This document shows, piece after piece, positions 47,024 through 55,728 of a stretch of DNA of 64,000 nt. Made by a program: the position numbers and the translations under genes. How positions within the stretch are numbered: the stretch's first letter is position 1; each line of letters opens with the position of its first letter. Source of the DNA: Marinobacterium mangrovicola (GTDB lineage: Bacteria > Pseudomonadota > Gammaproteobacteria > Pseudomonadales > Balneatricaceae). The stretch lies in contig NZ_SMFU01000010.1 in the NCBI RefSeq assembly GCF_004339595.1, positions 186,001 to 250,000 of the forward strand, given 5' to 3'. The notes under the pieces are model-generated. The model saw only the letters and a list, made by a program, of their open reading frames with translations. It made no database searches and was not told the origin of the DNA.

Positions 47024-48526
47024 CTATTTGCGTGGATGCAGCCAGGTAGGCAGCAGGCTGTAGGGATCTACCGAAACGTCGTGATCGAAACTGACGCTTG
47101 AGTCTTCCAGCCGCTGCTGGAAACGACCGCTCTTGAACTCGTCGAACACCTCGGTGCAGCCGCCGACAAACTCGCCGCCGACAAAAATCTGTGGGATGGT
47201 GACGCAGCCGGTATGTGCGTTAAGCGCAGCGCGGATGCTGCCGCCCAGATTGTCCTGTTGATACTGGGCGCTATCCAGATCCACCGAGCGGTAGGGGATG
47301 TTGCACTGTTTGAACAGCTTGCGCAGGGACCAGCAGAACTCACACCACTCCAACGCGAACATCACCACCGGGTTGTTCTTGTCCTGCAGGGCATCGGCCA
47401 GGAACTGTTCGGCTTGAGGTGTGGCCTTGATCGTTGCAGGAGTCGGTGCGGCCGCCGGTGCAGGCGCGGGTGCCGTGGGTTTATCGAAGCGATAGCCGGG
47501 GGTTGAGCGGGAGATCTCGATCTCCTCGGTGGTCATCTCCGTCTCTATCTCGGCAAACAGAGGTGTGCTCAGGTAGCGCTCGCCGGTATCGGGCAGCATG
47601 CAGAGAATCGTGGTTCCGGGTGGCGCTGAGCGGGCGATCTGAAGGCCACCGGCCATAGTGGCTCCGGCGGTGATGCCGCAGAAGATTCCCTCCCTGCGTG
47701 CCAGGTCCAGTGAGGTTTGCAGGGCGTCGCTGCCGGCGATGGGGCGCAGCTCATCGATCAGTTCGGCGTTGGCGGCGTCTTCCGTCAGCTTGGAGATAAA
47801 GTCCGGCGTCCAGCCCTGCATCAGGTGGGGGCGGAAACTCGGATGGCTGGCGCTGGGCATGCCGTTGGCGCTTCTGGGTTGCGGTTGGTGGCTGCCGAGC
47901 AGCGGCGAGTTGTCCGGTTCGCAGACGATAATGTGAGTCTCGGGGCTCTTCTCTTTTAATACCCGGGCGACCCCTTTTAGCGTCCCGCCGGTGCCGAAAC
48001 CGGTGACCCAGTAATCTAGCCGGGTGTCGCTGAAGTCATCGAGAATCTCGACGGCGGTGGTGCGGGAGTGGAAATCCGCATTGGCCTCATTCTCGAACTG
48101 ACGGCAGAGAAACCAGCCGTGGCTTTCAGCCAGTTCCACTGCCTTGGCCAGCATGCCGCTGCCCTTGTCGGAGGCCGGTGTCAGAATCACTTTGGCGCCG
48201 AGAAAACGCATCATCCGACGGCGCTCGACGCTGAAATTCTCCGCCATGGTGACCACCAGTGGATAACCCTTCTGGGCGCAGACCATCGCCAGGCCTATGC
48301 CGGTGTTACCGCTGGTGGCTTCAATCACCGTTTGGCCTGGTTTCAGTGCGCCGCTGCGCTCGGCATCTTCGATAACGCCCAGAGCGAGTCGGTCCTTGAT
48401 CGACCCCATGGGGTTGAAGGCTTCGAGTTTGGCGTAGAGGTTAACTCCGGGTGGAGCCAGGTGATTGATGCGCACAACGGGCGTATGGCCCACCGTTTCG
48501 AGAATGTTGTTATACCGAGTGCCCAT
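47024..48526 (-). CDS. Cysteine synthase - glutaredoxin fusion protein
   Basis: A 500-residue two-domain protein. Residues about 1-325 are a PLP-dependent cysteine synthase/CysM-type enzyme, with PMGSIKDRLALG (Schiff-base lysine), EATSGNTGIGLAM and TGFGTGGTLKGVAR. A Pro/Ala-rich linker (PAPAPAAAPTPA, about 350-362) joins it to a glutaredoxin-like domain (about 385-485) with the redox site EWCEFCWSLRK and the IPQIFVGGEFVGGCTE glutathione-binding part. The fused glutaredoxin may supply electrons to reduce S-sulfocysteine or a persulfide formed by the first domain. CysM enzymes use thiosulfate to make S-sulfocysteine, so this fits. Context of sulfite exporter and gamma-glutamyltransferase genes supports a sulfur role. 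Confidence 0.9.
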   Translation of the reverse strand: MGTRYNNILETVGHTPVVRINHLAPPGVNLYAKLEAFNPMGSIKDRLALGVIEDAERSGALKPGQTVIEATSGNTGIGLAMVCAQKGYPLVVTMAENFSVERRRMMRFLGAKVILTPASDKGSGMLAKAVELAESHGWFLCRQFENEANADFHSRTTAVEILDDFSDTRLDYWVTGFGTGGTLKGVARVLKEKSPETHIIVCEPDNSPLLGSHQPQPRSANGMPSASHPSFRPHLMQGWTPDFISKLTEDAANAELIDELRPIAGSDALQTSLDLARREGIFCGITAGATMAGGLQIARSAPPGTTILCMLPDTGERYLSTPLFAEIETEMTTEEIEISRSTPGYRFDKPTAPAPAPAAAPTPATIKATPQAEQFLADALQDKNNPVVMFALEWCEFCWSLRKLFKQCNIPYRSVDLDSAQYQQDNLGGSIRAALNAHTGCVTIPQIFVGGEFVGGCTEVFDEFKSGRFQQRLEDSSVSFDHDVSVDPYSLLPTWLHPRK

Positions 48527-48682
48527 GGCCGTTCTCCCGGTTTTATTATTCTTTCAAGCATAGTTCAGAGCCGGCGTTAAGGCCCGGTATGAGCAGCGCA
48601 GGCTCGTTGTGGTGTTGGTTCTGTCGATGGGAGTGTTGAGAGGGCGGGCGGCGGGCGCGGATTGTGGAAAACGTTAAAGAGA

Positions 48683-48716
48683 ATCCAGCCCCCGTTTATC
48701 GGCCAGGGGGCTGGAT
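48683..48716 (-). terminator. Likely terminator of the TRAP-TauE-GGT unit
   Basis: An 11-bp perfect stem (ATCCAGCCCCC and its complement) with a 12-base loop lies just beyond the gamma-glutamyltransferase stop; on the minus strand it is followed by TCTCTTTAACGTTTT, a moderately U-rich tail. Confidence 0.6.
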
Positions 48717-48724
48717 CTCAGTGC

Positions 48725-50311
48725 TTACAGAGCGGCGACGCAGCCGTCACTGCGCGGATCGGCAGCGCCTTCCAGCACGCCATCCGGGCGTTTCACCAGT
48801 GCCCCGGCATGGCCCATGGTGTCGCTGAACGCTTCGTCCAGCATCTCTACCTCATGGCCCGCATCACGCAGCTGATTGATCAGTGCCGGATCGAAACGGC
48901 TCTCCAGCTTCAGCGTGGTGCTGGTATCACCCCAGGTGCGTCCCAGCAGCCAGCGCGGCGCGGTCACCGCTTGCTGCAGCGGCAGACCGAGCATGGCGTA
49001 GCGGCTGAATACCGCAGCTTGGGTTTGTGGCTGACCTTCGCCACCCATGGTGCCGTAGCTCATCACACGGCCATCGTCGAAACGGGCCAGGGCCGGGTTC
49101 AGGGTGTGGAACGGCTTGCGGCCAGGTTCCAGCGCCTGCAGCGCCTTGGGGTCGAGCGAGAAGCTGATACCGCGGTTCTGCCAGTTGACGCCGGTGCTGT
49201 CGAGCACGACGCCGGAGCCGAACTCCCAGTAGATGCTCTGGATAAAGCTCACCGCACGACCTTCGCCGTCGATGCAGCCCATCCAGATGGTATCGCCAGG
49301 GCTGGCAGGATCGGGCCAGGGCAGGGCTTTCTCCGGGTCGATCTCGTCGGCCAGTTTCTGCAGAACCGCAGGATCGAGGAACGACTGGGGATCCGCCGGC
49401 AGACGGTCCGGGTCGGTGACGTGGGTGTCACGCACGCGGAAGGCGCGTTTGGTGGATTCGATCAGGCCGTGCAGATGGGCAAAGCCTTCCGCTTCGGTGA
49501 TACCGAGCTTGTCGAAAATCCCCAGGATCATCAGTGATGCCAGGCCCTGGGTAGGCGGGGGGAGGTTATAGATCTTGGCGCCGTTGACGGCGACCTCCAG
49601 CGGTTTTACCTGGCTGGCATTGTAGCCCGCCAGATCGTCCGCGGTCAGCGGGCTGCCCAGGCGTTCCAGCTCTTCACCCATGGCACGGCCCAGCTCGCCG
49701 CGATAGAAATCATCGAGACCGGCACGGGCCAGCTGCTCCAGCGTATTGGCCAGCTTGCTCTGAGTCATCAGGGCGCCCACATCGGGCACCTGGCCATTCA
49801 GCATAAAGGTATCGGTGAAACCGGGCACATCGTGCAGCTGATCCAGCTTGGAAGCGGTCAGCGCTGACTGGCTTTCGGTAACGACGATGCCGTTGCGGGC
49901 GTGATTGATCGCGCTTTCCAGTAGGCGGCTCAGCGGCAGCGATTTGCCCCAGCCGTCAGCGACCTTGAGTGCTTCGGCCCAGCCGCCGATGGTGCCGGCG
50001 CTGGTGAGGGCTGCGGTGGCGCCGCGGCTGGGGATTGCATCCAGGCCGGCGTAGAAGCTGCGGTCCGCTTTTTTCGCCGCGCGGCCGCAGGCATCGATCG
50101 CCACCGGGGCCTTGCCGGGCTCATGGATCAGCCAGAAGCCGTCGCCGCCGATGGAGTTCATGTGCGGGTAAACCACGGCGATGGTGGATGCCGCAGCGAC
50201 CATCGCTTCGACGGCGTTACCGCCTTCGGCCAGCACGTCGCGACCCGCCTGAGCGGCCAGGTGATGGGGGGCAACCATCATTCCGCGGGTGGAATAAACC
50301 GTTTTCAGCAT
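48725..50311 (-). CDS. Gamma-glutamyltransferase family protein
   Basis: A 528-residue Ntn-hydrolase of the gamma-glutamyltranspeptidase family. The N-terminal STRGMMVAPHHLAAQAG and GGNAVEAMVAAAS segments, the central SPDT-like self-cleavage region seen here as PGDTIWMGCID near residue 350 (candidate nucleophile Thr) and the C-terminal YGTMGGEGQPQTQ motif are present. No signal peptide is seen, so unlike Ggt of E. coli it should act in the cytoplasm, on gamma-glutamyl compounds or related acyl-amides. It follows the TauE gene by 95 bp and ends the TRAP-transporter unit, so its substrate is probably brought in by that transporter. Confidence 0.85.
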   Translation of the reverse strand: MLKTVYSTRGMMVAPHHLAAQAGRDVLAEGGNAVEAMVAAASTIAVVYPHMNSIGGDGFWLIHEPGKAPVAIDACGRAAKKADRSFYAGLDAIPSRGATAALTSAGTIGGWAEALKVADGWGKSLPLSRLLESAINHARNGIVVTESQSALTASKLDQLHDVPGFTDTFMLNGQVPDVGALMTQSKLANTLEQLARAGLDDFYRGELGRAMGEELERLGSPLTADDLAGYNASQVKPLEVAVNGAKIYNLPPPTQGLASLMILGIFDKLGITEAEGFAHLHGLIESTKRAFRVRDTHVTDPDRLPADPQSFLDPAVLQKLADEIDPEKALPWPDPASPGDTIWMGCIDGEGRAVSFIQSIYWEFGSGVVLDSTGVNWQNRGISFSLDPKALQALEPGRKPFHTLNPALARFDDGRVMSYGTMGGEGQPQTQAAVFSRYAMLGLPLQQAVTAPRWLLGRTWGDTSTTLKLESRFDPALINQLRDAGHEVEMLDEAFSDTMGHAGALVKRPDGVLEGAADPRSDGCVAAL

Positions 50312-50406
50312 TGTTGTTCTCCGTTATTGGAAAGTTATGCACAGCTCCGTTTCAGAACCGGGGGCTGTGCATAGCGCTTTCTTAGCTGAACTCTTTTTAA
50401 GCTGTT

Positions 50407-51243
50407 TTAGCTGAAGAGACCGTAAAACATGCGTAGCGAGGTGATCCCCAGGAACAGGGCGAACAGCTGGCGCAGCAGTTTGGCGTTGATCGCATGGGCG
50501 ATCTTCGCACCGACAGGAGCCATCTTCATGGTAGCCGGGATGATCAGGAACAGGCCGATCAGGTTAACGTAGCCGATCGACAGCGGCGGGCGCGCTTCGA
50601 CACCGATACCGTTGATCAAAAAGCCGATGGCGCCGGGCAGGCTGATCACCAGGCCCAGGGCCGCACCCGTGCCCACAGCAGTATGCATCGGGGTTTTGAA
50701 CGCGCTCAGGATCGGCACGCTGAGGGTGCCGCCGCCAATACCCATCAGGGTGGAGATGCCGCCAATGAAGCTGCCGATCACGCCGGTGCCGAGGGCGCCG
50801 GGCAGTTTGTCAGCGATGTTGAAGCCATCTTTCTTGAACGCCATGTTCAGCGCGACCAGCAGGGCGATGGTGGCAAAGATGGCGGTCAGTACCTTGCCGC
50901 TGAAGTAGCCGCTGGCCACGGCGCCGATGATGACACCGATGATGACGCCCGGTACCAGCTGCTTGAGCAGATCCGGATTAAGACTGCCCTTCTTGAAGTG
51001 CGCCCGCGACGACATGATCGAGGTAGGGATGATGGTCGCCAGCGAGGTACCCACCGCCACATGCATACGCACCGCTTCATCGATGCCGAGCAGGGTAAAC
51101 AGGTGGTAGAGCACCGGCACGATCACGATGCCGCCGCCCACACCGAGCAGCCCCGCCATCAGGCCTGCGATCACACCGGTTACGACCAGAGCGACAGCCA
51201 GGCCGATCAGCCAGGTTGTCGAATAATCCGAGAGTATATCCAT
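50407..51243 (-). CDS. TauE/SafE family sulfite exporter-like protein
   Basis: A 278-residue inner-membrane protein with about eight helices and the two family repeats, each opening with a glycine-rich signature: GLMAGLLGVGGGIVIVPVL near residue 27 and GGISTLMGIGGGTLSVPIL near residue 160. Members export sulfite, sulfoacetate or other organic anions. It lies 29 bp behind the TRAP large permease and before the gamma-glutamyltransferase, which suggests removal of an anionic, possibly sulfur-containing, product of the imported compound. Confidence 0.9.
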   Translation of the reverse strand: MDILSDYSTTWLIGLAVALVVTGVIAGLMAGLLGVGGGIVIVPVLYHLFTLLGIDEAVRMHVAVGTSLATIIPTSIMSSRAHFKKGSLNPDLLKQLVPGVIIGVIIGAVASGYFSGKVLTAIFATIALLVALNMAFKKDGFNIADKLPGALGTGVIGSFIGGISTLMGIGGGTLSVPILSAFKTPMHTAVGTGAALGLVISLPGAIGFLINGIGVEARPPLSIGYVNLIGLFLIIPATMKMAPVGAKIAHAINAKLLRQLFALFLGITSLRMFYGLFS

Positions 51244-51272
51244 AAACGTGTCCTTAGCTTGTTATAAGGTTT

Positions 51273-52598
51273 TTACCAACCGATCGCTTCAGGCAGCCAG
51301 GTGACCAGAGAGGGGAACTGGAACAGCACCACCACGGCAGCGAATTGAAGCAATACAAACGGTAACGCGCCTACGTAGATATCCCGCGTTGTCACCCCCG
51401 GTGGCGCCACGCCTTTCAGGAAGAAAAGCGCCCAGCCAAAGGGCGGTGTCAGGAAGGACATCTGCAGGTTCATCGCTACCAGAATCGACAGCCACACCAT
51501 GTCGGTGCCGTAGTTCATAAACACCGGCAGGAACATGGGCAGTGCGATATAGGAGATCTCGATCCATTCCAGGAAGAAACCGAGAACAAACAGCAGCGCC
51601 ATCAGGAACAGTAGAGCACCCAGTTCGCCGCCCGGAAGCATCTCGAACATGTGGTGCACCATCTGGTCGCCACCCAGCCCGCGGAACGCCAGCGAGAAAG
51701 GCTGAGCGCAGAGCAGGATAAAGAACACCATGGCAGAGATGGTCAGGGTGCCATGCAGCGCTTCCTTGACCAGCTTCCAGTTCAGGCGCTTGAACGCGAG
51801 AGCGATTGCCAGCGCACCCAGTGCGCCCATGGAAGCGGCTTCCGTCGGTGCAGCAACGCCGCCGACAATGGAGCCGAGTACGGCAACTACCAGGAACAGC
51901 GGCGGGCAGACATCGCGCAACAGATCCTTGGCGAGCTGCTTGCCGGTGACTTCGGCGCGCTCTTCCGCCGGGATCGCAGGCATCCATTCCGGCTTGATCT
52001 TGCCGAGAATCAGCAGATAAGCCACGTAGATCACCGCCAGCACCAGGCCCGGGATAAAAGCTGCCGCGAACAGGGTACCCACCGACTCACCGACGATATC
52101 GGAAAGCAGGATAAGCACCAGGCTCGGTGGAATGATCTGTCCGAGCGTACCCGAGGCGCAGATGGTGCCACAGGCAACGCTGGGTGCGTAGCCGCGACGC
52201 AGGAGCGACGGCAGGGTCAGCAGGCCCACGGTAACCACCGTGGCGCCGACGATACCGGTGGAGGCGCCCATCAGTACGCCAACCAGGATGATCGCCAGGC
52301 CCATGCCGCCGTTCACGCCGCCCATCGCCTTGCCGATGGTTTCCAGCATGTTTTCGGCCACCCTGGATTTCTCCAGCATCACGCCCATAAATACGAACAG
52401 CGGCACCGCCATCAGAGTGTAGTTGGTCACAACGCCGTAAAGGCGTGCAGGCATCAGGTTGAACAGCATCGGCCCGAAGCCGAGGTAGCCGGCGACAAAG
52501 CCGGACACGGCCAGGGAGATCGCTACCGGAATACCGATCATCATCATGCCGAGGAAACCGCCGATCATGCCGATGATCAGCCACTCGTTACCGCTCAT
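51273..52598 (-). CDS. dctM: TRAP transporter large permease (DctM)
   Basis: The 441-residue large membrane subunit of a tripartite ATP-independent transporter, with about twelve helices. Family landmarks include the N-terminal LAVSGFVAGYLGFGPMLF, the central ATEAASMGALGALAI-type stretch (here APTEAASMGALG) and LTPPFGWALFFLKGVAPPG near the C-terminus. It uses a sodium gradient to drive uptake of the ligand delivered by the binding protein. Its start overlaps the small permease gene by 4 bp. Confidence 0.95.
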   Translation of the reverse strand: MSGNEWLIIGMIGGFLGMMMIGIPVAISLAVSGFVAGYLGFGPMLFNLMPARLYGVVTNYTLMAVPLFVFMGVMLEKSRVAENMLETIGKAMGGVNGGMGLAIILVGVLMGASTGIVGATVVTVGLLTLPSLLRRGYAPSVACGTICASGTLGQIIPPSLVLILLSDIVGESVGTLFAAAFIPGLVLAVIYVAYLLILGKIKPEWMPAIPAEERAEVTGKQLAKDLLRDVCPPLFLVVAVLGSIVGGVAAPTEAASMGALGALAIALAFKRLNWKLVKEALHGTLTISAMVFFILLCAQPFSLAFRGLGGDQMVHHMFEMLPGGELGALLFLMALLFVLGFFLEWIEISYIALPMFLPVFMNYGTDMVWLSILVAMNLQMSFLTPPFGWALFFLKGVAPPGVTTRDIYVGALPFVLLQFAAVVVLFQFPSLVTWLPEAIGW

Positions 52599-53149
52599 GC
52601 AACCTCCTCGGCAGTACTTGTTTGATCAGTCGTTTCGTTCGATGTATCAGGCGGCAGTTTGCCGCACAGTACCAGCAGTGAGCGCAGGCTTTCCGCCAGC
52701 CCCTGCAGGGATAGCAGGCCGAAGCCCAGCGGGATAAATGCTTTGAGCAGGTAGCGCATAGGCAGACCACCGGGATCTGGGGAGCCTTCGCCCATCCGGA
52801 ACGACTGCTGCACATAAGCCAGCGACAGGTAGGTGATAATCACCGCCACCGACAGCGTCAACAGAGCAGCAACCAGGTCAACGAAGGCTTTCAGACGCCA
52901 GTTAAAGCGCTCGTAAAGAAAATCCACGCGCACATCGGCGCGGTGTTTCATGGTGTAGGAGAGACCGATCAGGGCGATCGGCGAGATCAGGTGCCACTCC
53001 AGCTCCTGCATGGCCACCGGGCCGATAGAGAACAGGTAGCGCAGAATGACATCGGTGGCGACGAGCAGGACCAGGGCCAGCACGACTAATCGTGCCAGCC
53101 CGCCCATTGCTTCGACCAACCACTCTATGGCGTTAATCGCGGTCTTCAT
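52595..53149 (-). CDS. dctQ: TRAP transporter small permease (DctQ)
   Basis: The 184-residue small membrane subunit of the TRAP transporter with four predicted helices (about residues 15-35, 50-70, 90-112 and 135-157). It has the usual ELEWHLISPIALIGLSYTMK region after helix 2 and ends in a polar Thr-rich tail. It sits between the binding protein (9 bp upstream) and the large permease (4-bp overlap), the standard order for a TRAP system. Confidence 0.92.
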   Translation of the reverse strand: MKTAINAIEWLVEAMGGLARLVVLALVLLVATDVILRYLFSIGPVAMQELEWHLISPIALIGLSYTMKHRADVRVDFLYERFNWRLKAFVDLVAALLTLSVAVIITYLSLAYVQQSFRMGEGSPDPGGLPMRYLLKAFIPLGFGLLSLQGLAESLRSLLVLCGKLPPDTSNETTDQTSTAEEVA

Positions 53150-53158
53150 GCATTACCA

Positions 53159-54256
53159 TCAAAACAGGTTCAGGAAAGGCTTTTCGCTGAGCGCTGCCCA
53201 GGACGCATGTTTCTTGCGGAACTCCATGAACGACTTGTGCACCTTGCCGGTCAGCGGATCGGCAGCGGCCATGGTTTCCAACGTATCGGCGGTGACTTCC
53301 TGCAGGCGGCTGACTATAGAGGCCGGCAGTGGCTGGGCGATGACGCCTTCGTTTTCGACCAGATCGGTCATGGCATCGGCGTTGACCGCTTCACACCAGG
53401 AGAAGCTCTCGGTGACGCAGGCTGCTGCGGCTGCCTTGATGATCGCCTGCTGATCCGCCGGCAGAGAGTCCCACACGTTTTTGTTGATCAGCAGTTCGGT
53501 GACGTTGGTGGGCTCACCCCAGCCGGTGGTGTAGTAGTACTTGGCAGCCTTGTGCAGACCCAGACGGCGATCCTGGTAGGGGCCGACGAACTCGGCAGCA
53601 TCGATAACACCACGCTCCAGCGCCGGGAAGATCTCGCCGCCCGGCAGCAGTACCGGGTTAACGCCGAGCTCTGAATAAACCTTTCCTGCCAGACCCGGGA
53701 TACGCATCTTCAGACCTTTGAGGTCATCCACGCTTTCCAGCGGTTCACGGAACCAGCCGGTCATCTGCACGCCGGTGTTACCCATCGGGAAGGCGATCAG
53801 ACCGTGCTCGGCGTAGATTTCGTGCCACAGCTCCAGGCCGCCGCCGTGGTACAGCCAGGCGTTCATGCCCTGGGTGCTCATGCCGAAGGGTACGGTGGTG
53901 AAGTACTGAGCGGCCGGGATCTGGCCGGCCCAGAAGTAGGCGTTGGCGGCATTCATCTCAACGGTGCCGGCAGCAACGGCATTGAAGCCTTCCATCGCCG
54001 GGATCAGCTCGCCCGCGGCGAAGTGCTGAATGTTGATACGGCCGCCAGACATGACTTTGACCTTTTCGCAGAAGTCCATCGGGCTACCCGGGCCCTGCAC
54101 ATAAAAAGGAGCGCCCGGCGGATAGGCGTTGGTCATCTTGAAGTTGAACGTTTCCTGGGACGCGGCGGCACGCGCGATGGCCGGGGCGCCGATGGTGGCG
54201 CCGACAGCGGTTGAAGCCAGAGCTGCACCGATGAATTTACGTCGTTTCATAGTCAT
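53159..54256 (-). CDS. dctP: TRAP transporter solute-binding protein (DctP family)
   Basis: A 365-residue periplasmic binding protein. It opens with a twin-arginine-like signal (MKRRKFIGAALASTAVGAT) and likely cleavage after ARA. Family motifs include the LKGLKMRIPGLAGKVYSELG region near residue 170, whose arginine usually binds the ligand carboxylate, and GVIDAAEFVGPYQDRRLGLHK near 215. The length and signal resemble the subgroup that binds 2-oxo or lactate-type monocarboxylates. AGGAG eight bases upstream supports ATG 54256. A sigma-54 promoter lies about 80 bp upstream. Confidence 0.92.
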   Translation of the reverse strand: MTMKRRKFIGAALASTAVGATIGAPAIARAAASQETFNFKMTNAYPPGAPFYVQGPGSPMDFCEKVKVMSGGRINIQHFAAGELIPAMEGFNAVAAGTVEMNAANAYFWAGQIPAAQYFTTVPFGMSTQGMNAWLYHGGGLELWHEIYAEHGLIAFPMGNTGVQMTGWFREPLESVDDLKGLKMRIPGLAGKVYSELGVNPVLLPGGEIFPALERGVIDAAEFVGPYQDRRLGLHKAAKYYYTTGWGEPTNVTELLINKNVWDSLPADQQAIIKAAAAACVTESFSWCEAVNADAMTDLVENEGVIAQPLPASIVSRLQEVTADTLETMAAADPLTGKVHKSFMEFRKKHASWAALSEKPFLNLF

Positions 54257-54333
54257 GTCTGTTGCTCCTGTCTAACAAAGGGATGGGCCGAGGCCCGAAG
54301 CGGAAGAATCCTTGTATTGCTGTTTTTGCTAGA

Positions 54334-54348
54334 GCAGGGGGCGTGCCA
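54334..54348 (-). promoter_or_regulatory. Sigma-54 promoter of the TRAP transporter unit
   Basis: On the minus strand TGGCACGCCCCCTGC keeps the GG and GC doublets exactly ten bases apart and the full TGGCACG -24 element; only one base of the -12 box (C for T) departs from consensus. Transcription would start near 54322, giving a leader of about 65 nt before dctP. Sigma-54 control is common for Dct transporters. Confidence 0.75.
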
Positions 54349-54597
54349 GTTATGTAAATAATTCGTAACTTTATGAAATTAAAAGATTTGTTGTTAGTTT
54401 TTTCTAAGCAGGTTGAGAAAGTTTCGGGATCAAAAAGAGGCGGGTGCAAAACGGTGCAGGGATACAAAAGTCAGCGCCAAGGGGAAACTTCTAGCAGTTG
54501 TAAACGGAAAAAATGCAACTGAGGGTTTCCAGGAACACAAATGGCAGCGGGGTTCAGGGTTTGGCGACAGATGTACTCACTGCACCAGAAACGTATT

Positions 54598-54618
54598 TTC
54601 GCACCAAATATGTGCGAA
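54598..54618. promoter_or_regulatory. Inverted repeat, candidate enhancer site
   Basis: A perfect 7-bp inverted repeat TTCGCAC-N7-GTGCGAA lies about 285 bp upstream of the predicted TRAP transcription start, a normal distance for a sigma-54 activator site. Confidence 0.5.
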
Positions 54619-54638
54619 ATTCATCTGATTTTAAGTCT

Positions 54639-54680
54639 GTGTATACAAGGGTTGCTGAGAAACGGGTGTCTTGTATACAC
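54639..54680. promoter_or_regulatory. Paired GTATAC palindromes, candidate operators
   Basis: An 11-base inverted pair, GTGTATACAAG (54639-54649) and CTTGTATACAC (54670-54680), each containing the self-complementary core TGTATACA. The two centres are 32 bp apart, close to three helical turns, as for two cooperating dimers. They lie between the Lrp gene and the TRAP promoter. The bound protein is unknown; the core resembles GntR-family operators. Confidence 0.55.
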
Positions 54681-54709
54681 GGAAGGTCTGGAAAAGGGCA
54701 GGCTTCTTG

Positions 54710-55156
54710 TTACAGCCTTGCGCCACCGCGGCGATGCTTGACCCGCTTTAACAGGCTGTTGCACTCCACGGAGATAATCTCCGGCCGACCAAAGATATGA
54801 TCCTTGGCGAAACGGTCGAAGCCCTCATGGCTGTCGGTAAGCGTGTGGATATGCAGGCTGCGCAGATCCGACATGATATAGAGGCTGACCACTTCAGGCA
54901 GCGCAGCCAGCTCTTCGGCCACCTTTTCGATCTCCTGCGGACTGACCTTGAGGTCAACGAACATGGAGATGGTTTTGCCCAGTTTCTCCGGATTGACCAC
55001 CGCGGTGAACTTCTCGATCACCCCTTCCTCCACCAGTGCCTGCACGCGGGCGCGTGCATAGGCGCGCGATACGTTCAACTGACGGGCAATATCGGCAAAG
55101 GAGATGCGTGCATCCTTGATCAGGATTTTGAGCAGGGCGCTGTCGAGTTCGTTCAT
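54710..55156 (-). CDS. Lrp/AsnC family transcriptional regulator
   Basis: A 148-residue regulator. The N-terminal winged helix reads ELDSALLKILIKDARISFADIA with SRAYARARVQALVEEGVIE as the recognition part, followed by the RAM effector domain (about residues 65-140). It is larger-family typical in length. It lies upstream of and parallel to the TRAP operon, separated by 450 bp with several operator-like palindromes, so it may regulate that operon or itself in response to an amino acid or related compound; this is inferred from position only. Confidence 0.9.
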   Translation of the reverse strand: MNELDSALLKILIKDARISFADIARQLNVSRAYARARVQALVEEGVIEKFTAVVNPEKLGKTISMFVDLKVSPQEIEKVAEELAALPEVVSLYIMSDLRSLHIHTLTDSHEGFDRFAKDHIFGRPEIISVECNSLLKRVKHRRGGARL

Positions 55157-55380
55157 GGGTCGGCGGATCCATTTGGAAAAACTGGTTTCAGTATACTGAC
55201 TTACCTTAAGCGCTGGCTATCCGGAAGGCTAAGGAACCCAGGCTTAACGGGCGTCAACAAACTGCAGTGCAAGCACCCCATAATTGTCATTGTGCTGTTG
55301 CAACATAAGTAGCACCAGCGTTATATGTATGGGTATTAAAAGCGCGTGTACGCCCATCTTCAGACAGAAGGTTTTGCTGA

Positions 55381-55701
55381 ATGTACAAGCTCTGCTTCTT
55401 TGTACCGGATTCCCACCTTGAGCCGGTCAAGTCCGCCCTGTTTGCAGCGGGTGCCGGTCGCATCGGCGATTACGACAGTTGCTGCTGGCAGACCCTGGGT
55501 ACGGGGCAGTTTCGGCCGCTGGCCGGCGCCAATCCGCATCTGGGCCAGGTCGGGCAGGTGGAGCGTGTCGAGGAGTGGAAGGTGGAAATGGTGCTGGATG
55601 ATGATCTGGTGCAATCCACGCTGATGGCGCTTCGAACCGCACACCCCTATGAAGAGGTCGCTTACGATCTCTGGCGTCTCGTCGATCCCGACAAGCTCTG
55701 A
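55381..55701 (+). CDS. Stand-alone YqfO/NIF3-insert-like protein
   Basis: A 106-residue protein equal to the PII/CutA-like insert domain found inside YqfO-type NIF3 proteins. It begins KLCFFVPDSHLEPVKSALFAAG and ends with the family HPYEEVAYDLW motif. Such domains form trimers and may bind metals or small ligands; the function is not known. A good AGAAGG site precedes the ATG. It stands 27 bp before the V-ATPase B gene on the same strand and is probably the first gene of that transcript, an association worth noting. Confidence 0.8.
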   Translation: MYKLCFFVPDSHLEPVKSALFAAGAGRIGDYDSCCWQTLGTGQFRPLAGANPHLGQVGQVERVEEWKVEMVLDDDLVQSTLMALRTAHPYEEVAYDLWRLVDPDKL

Positions 55702-55728
55702 TACAGCCCAAAGGACAGGGAGTCTGCT

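Noticed and set aside
54471-54590. Scattered TGCACC and GGTGCA words as NtrC sites
   Set aside because: They do not form the proper palindrome with correct spacing.
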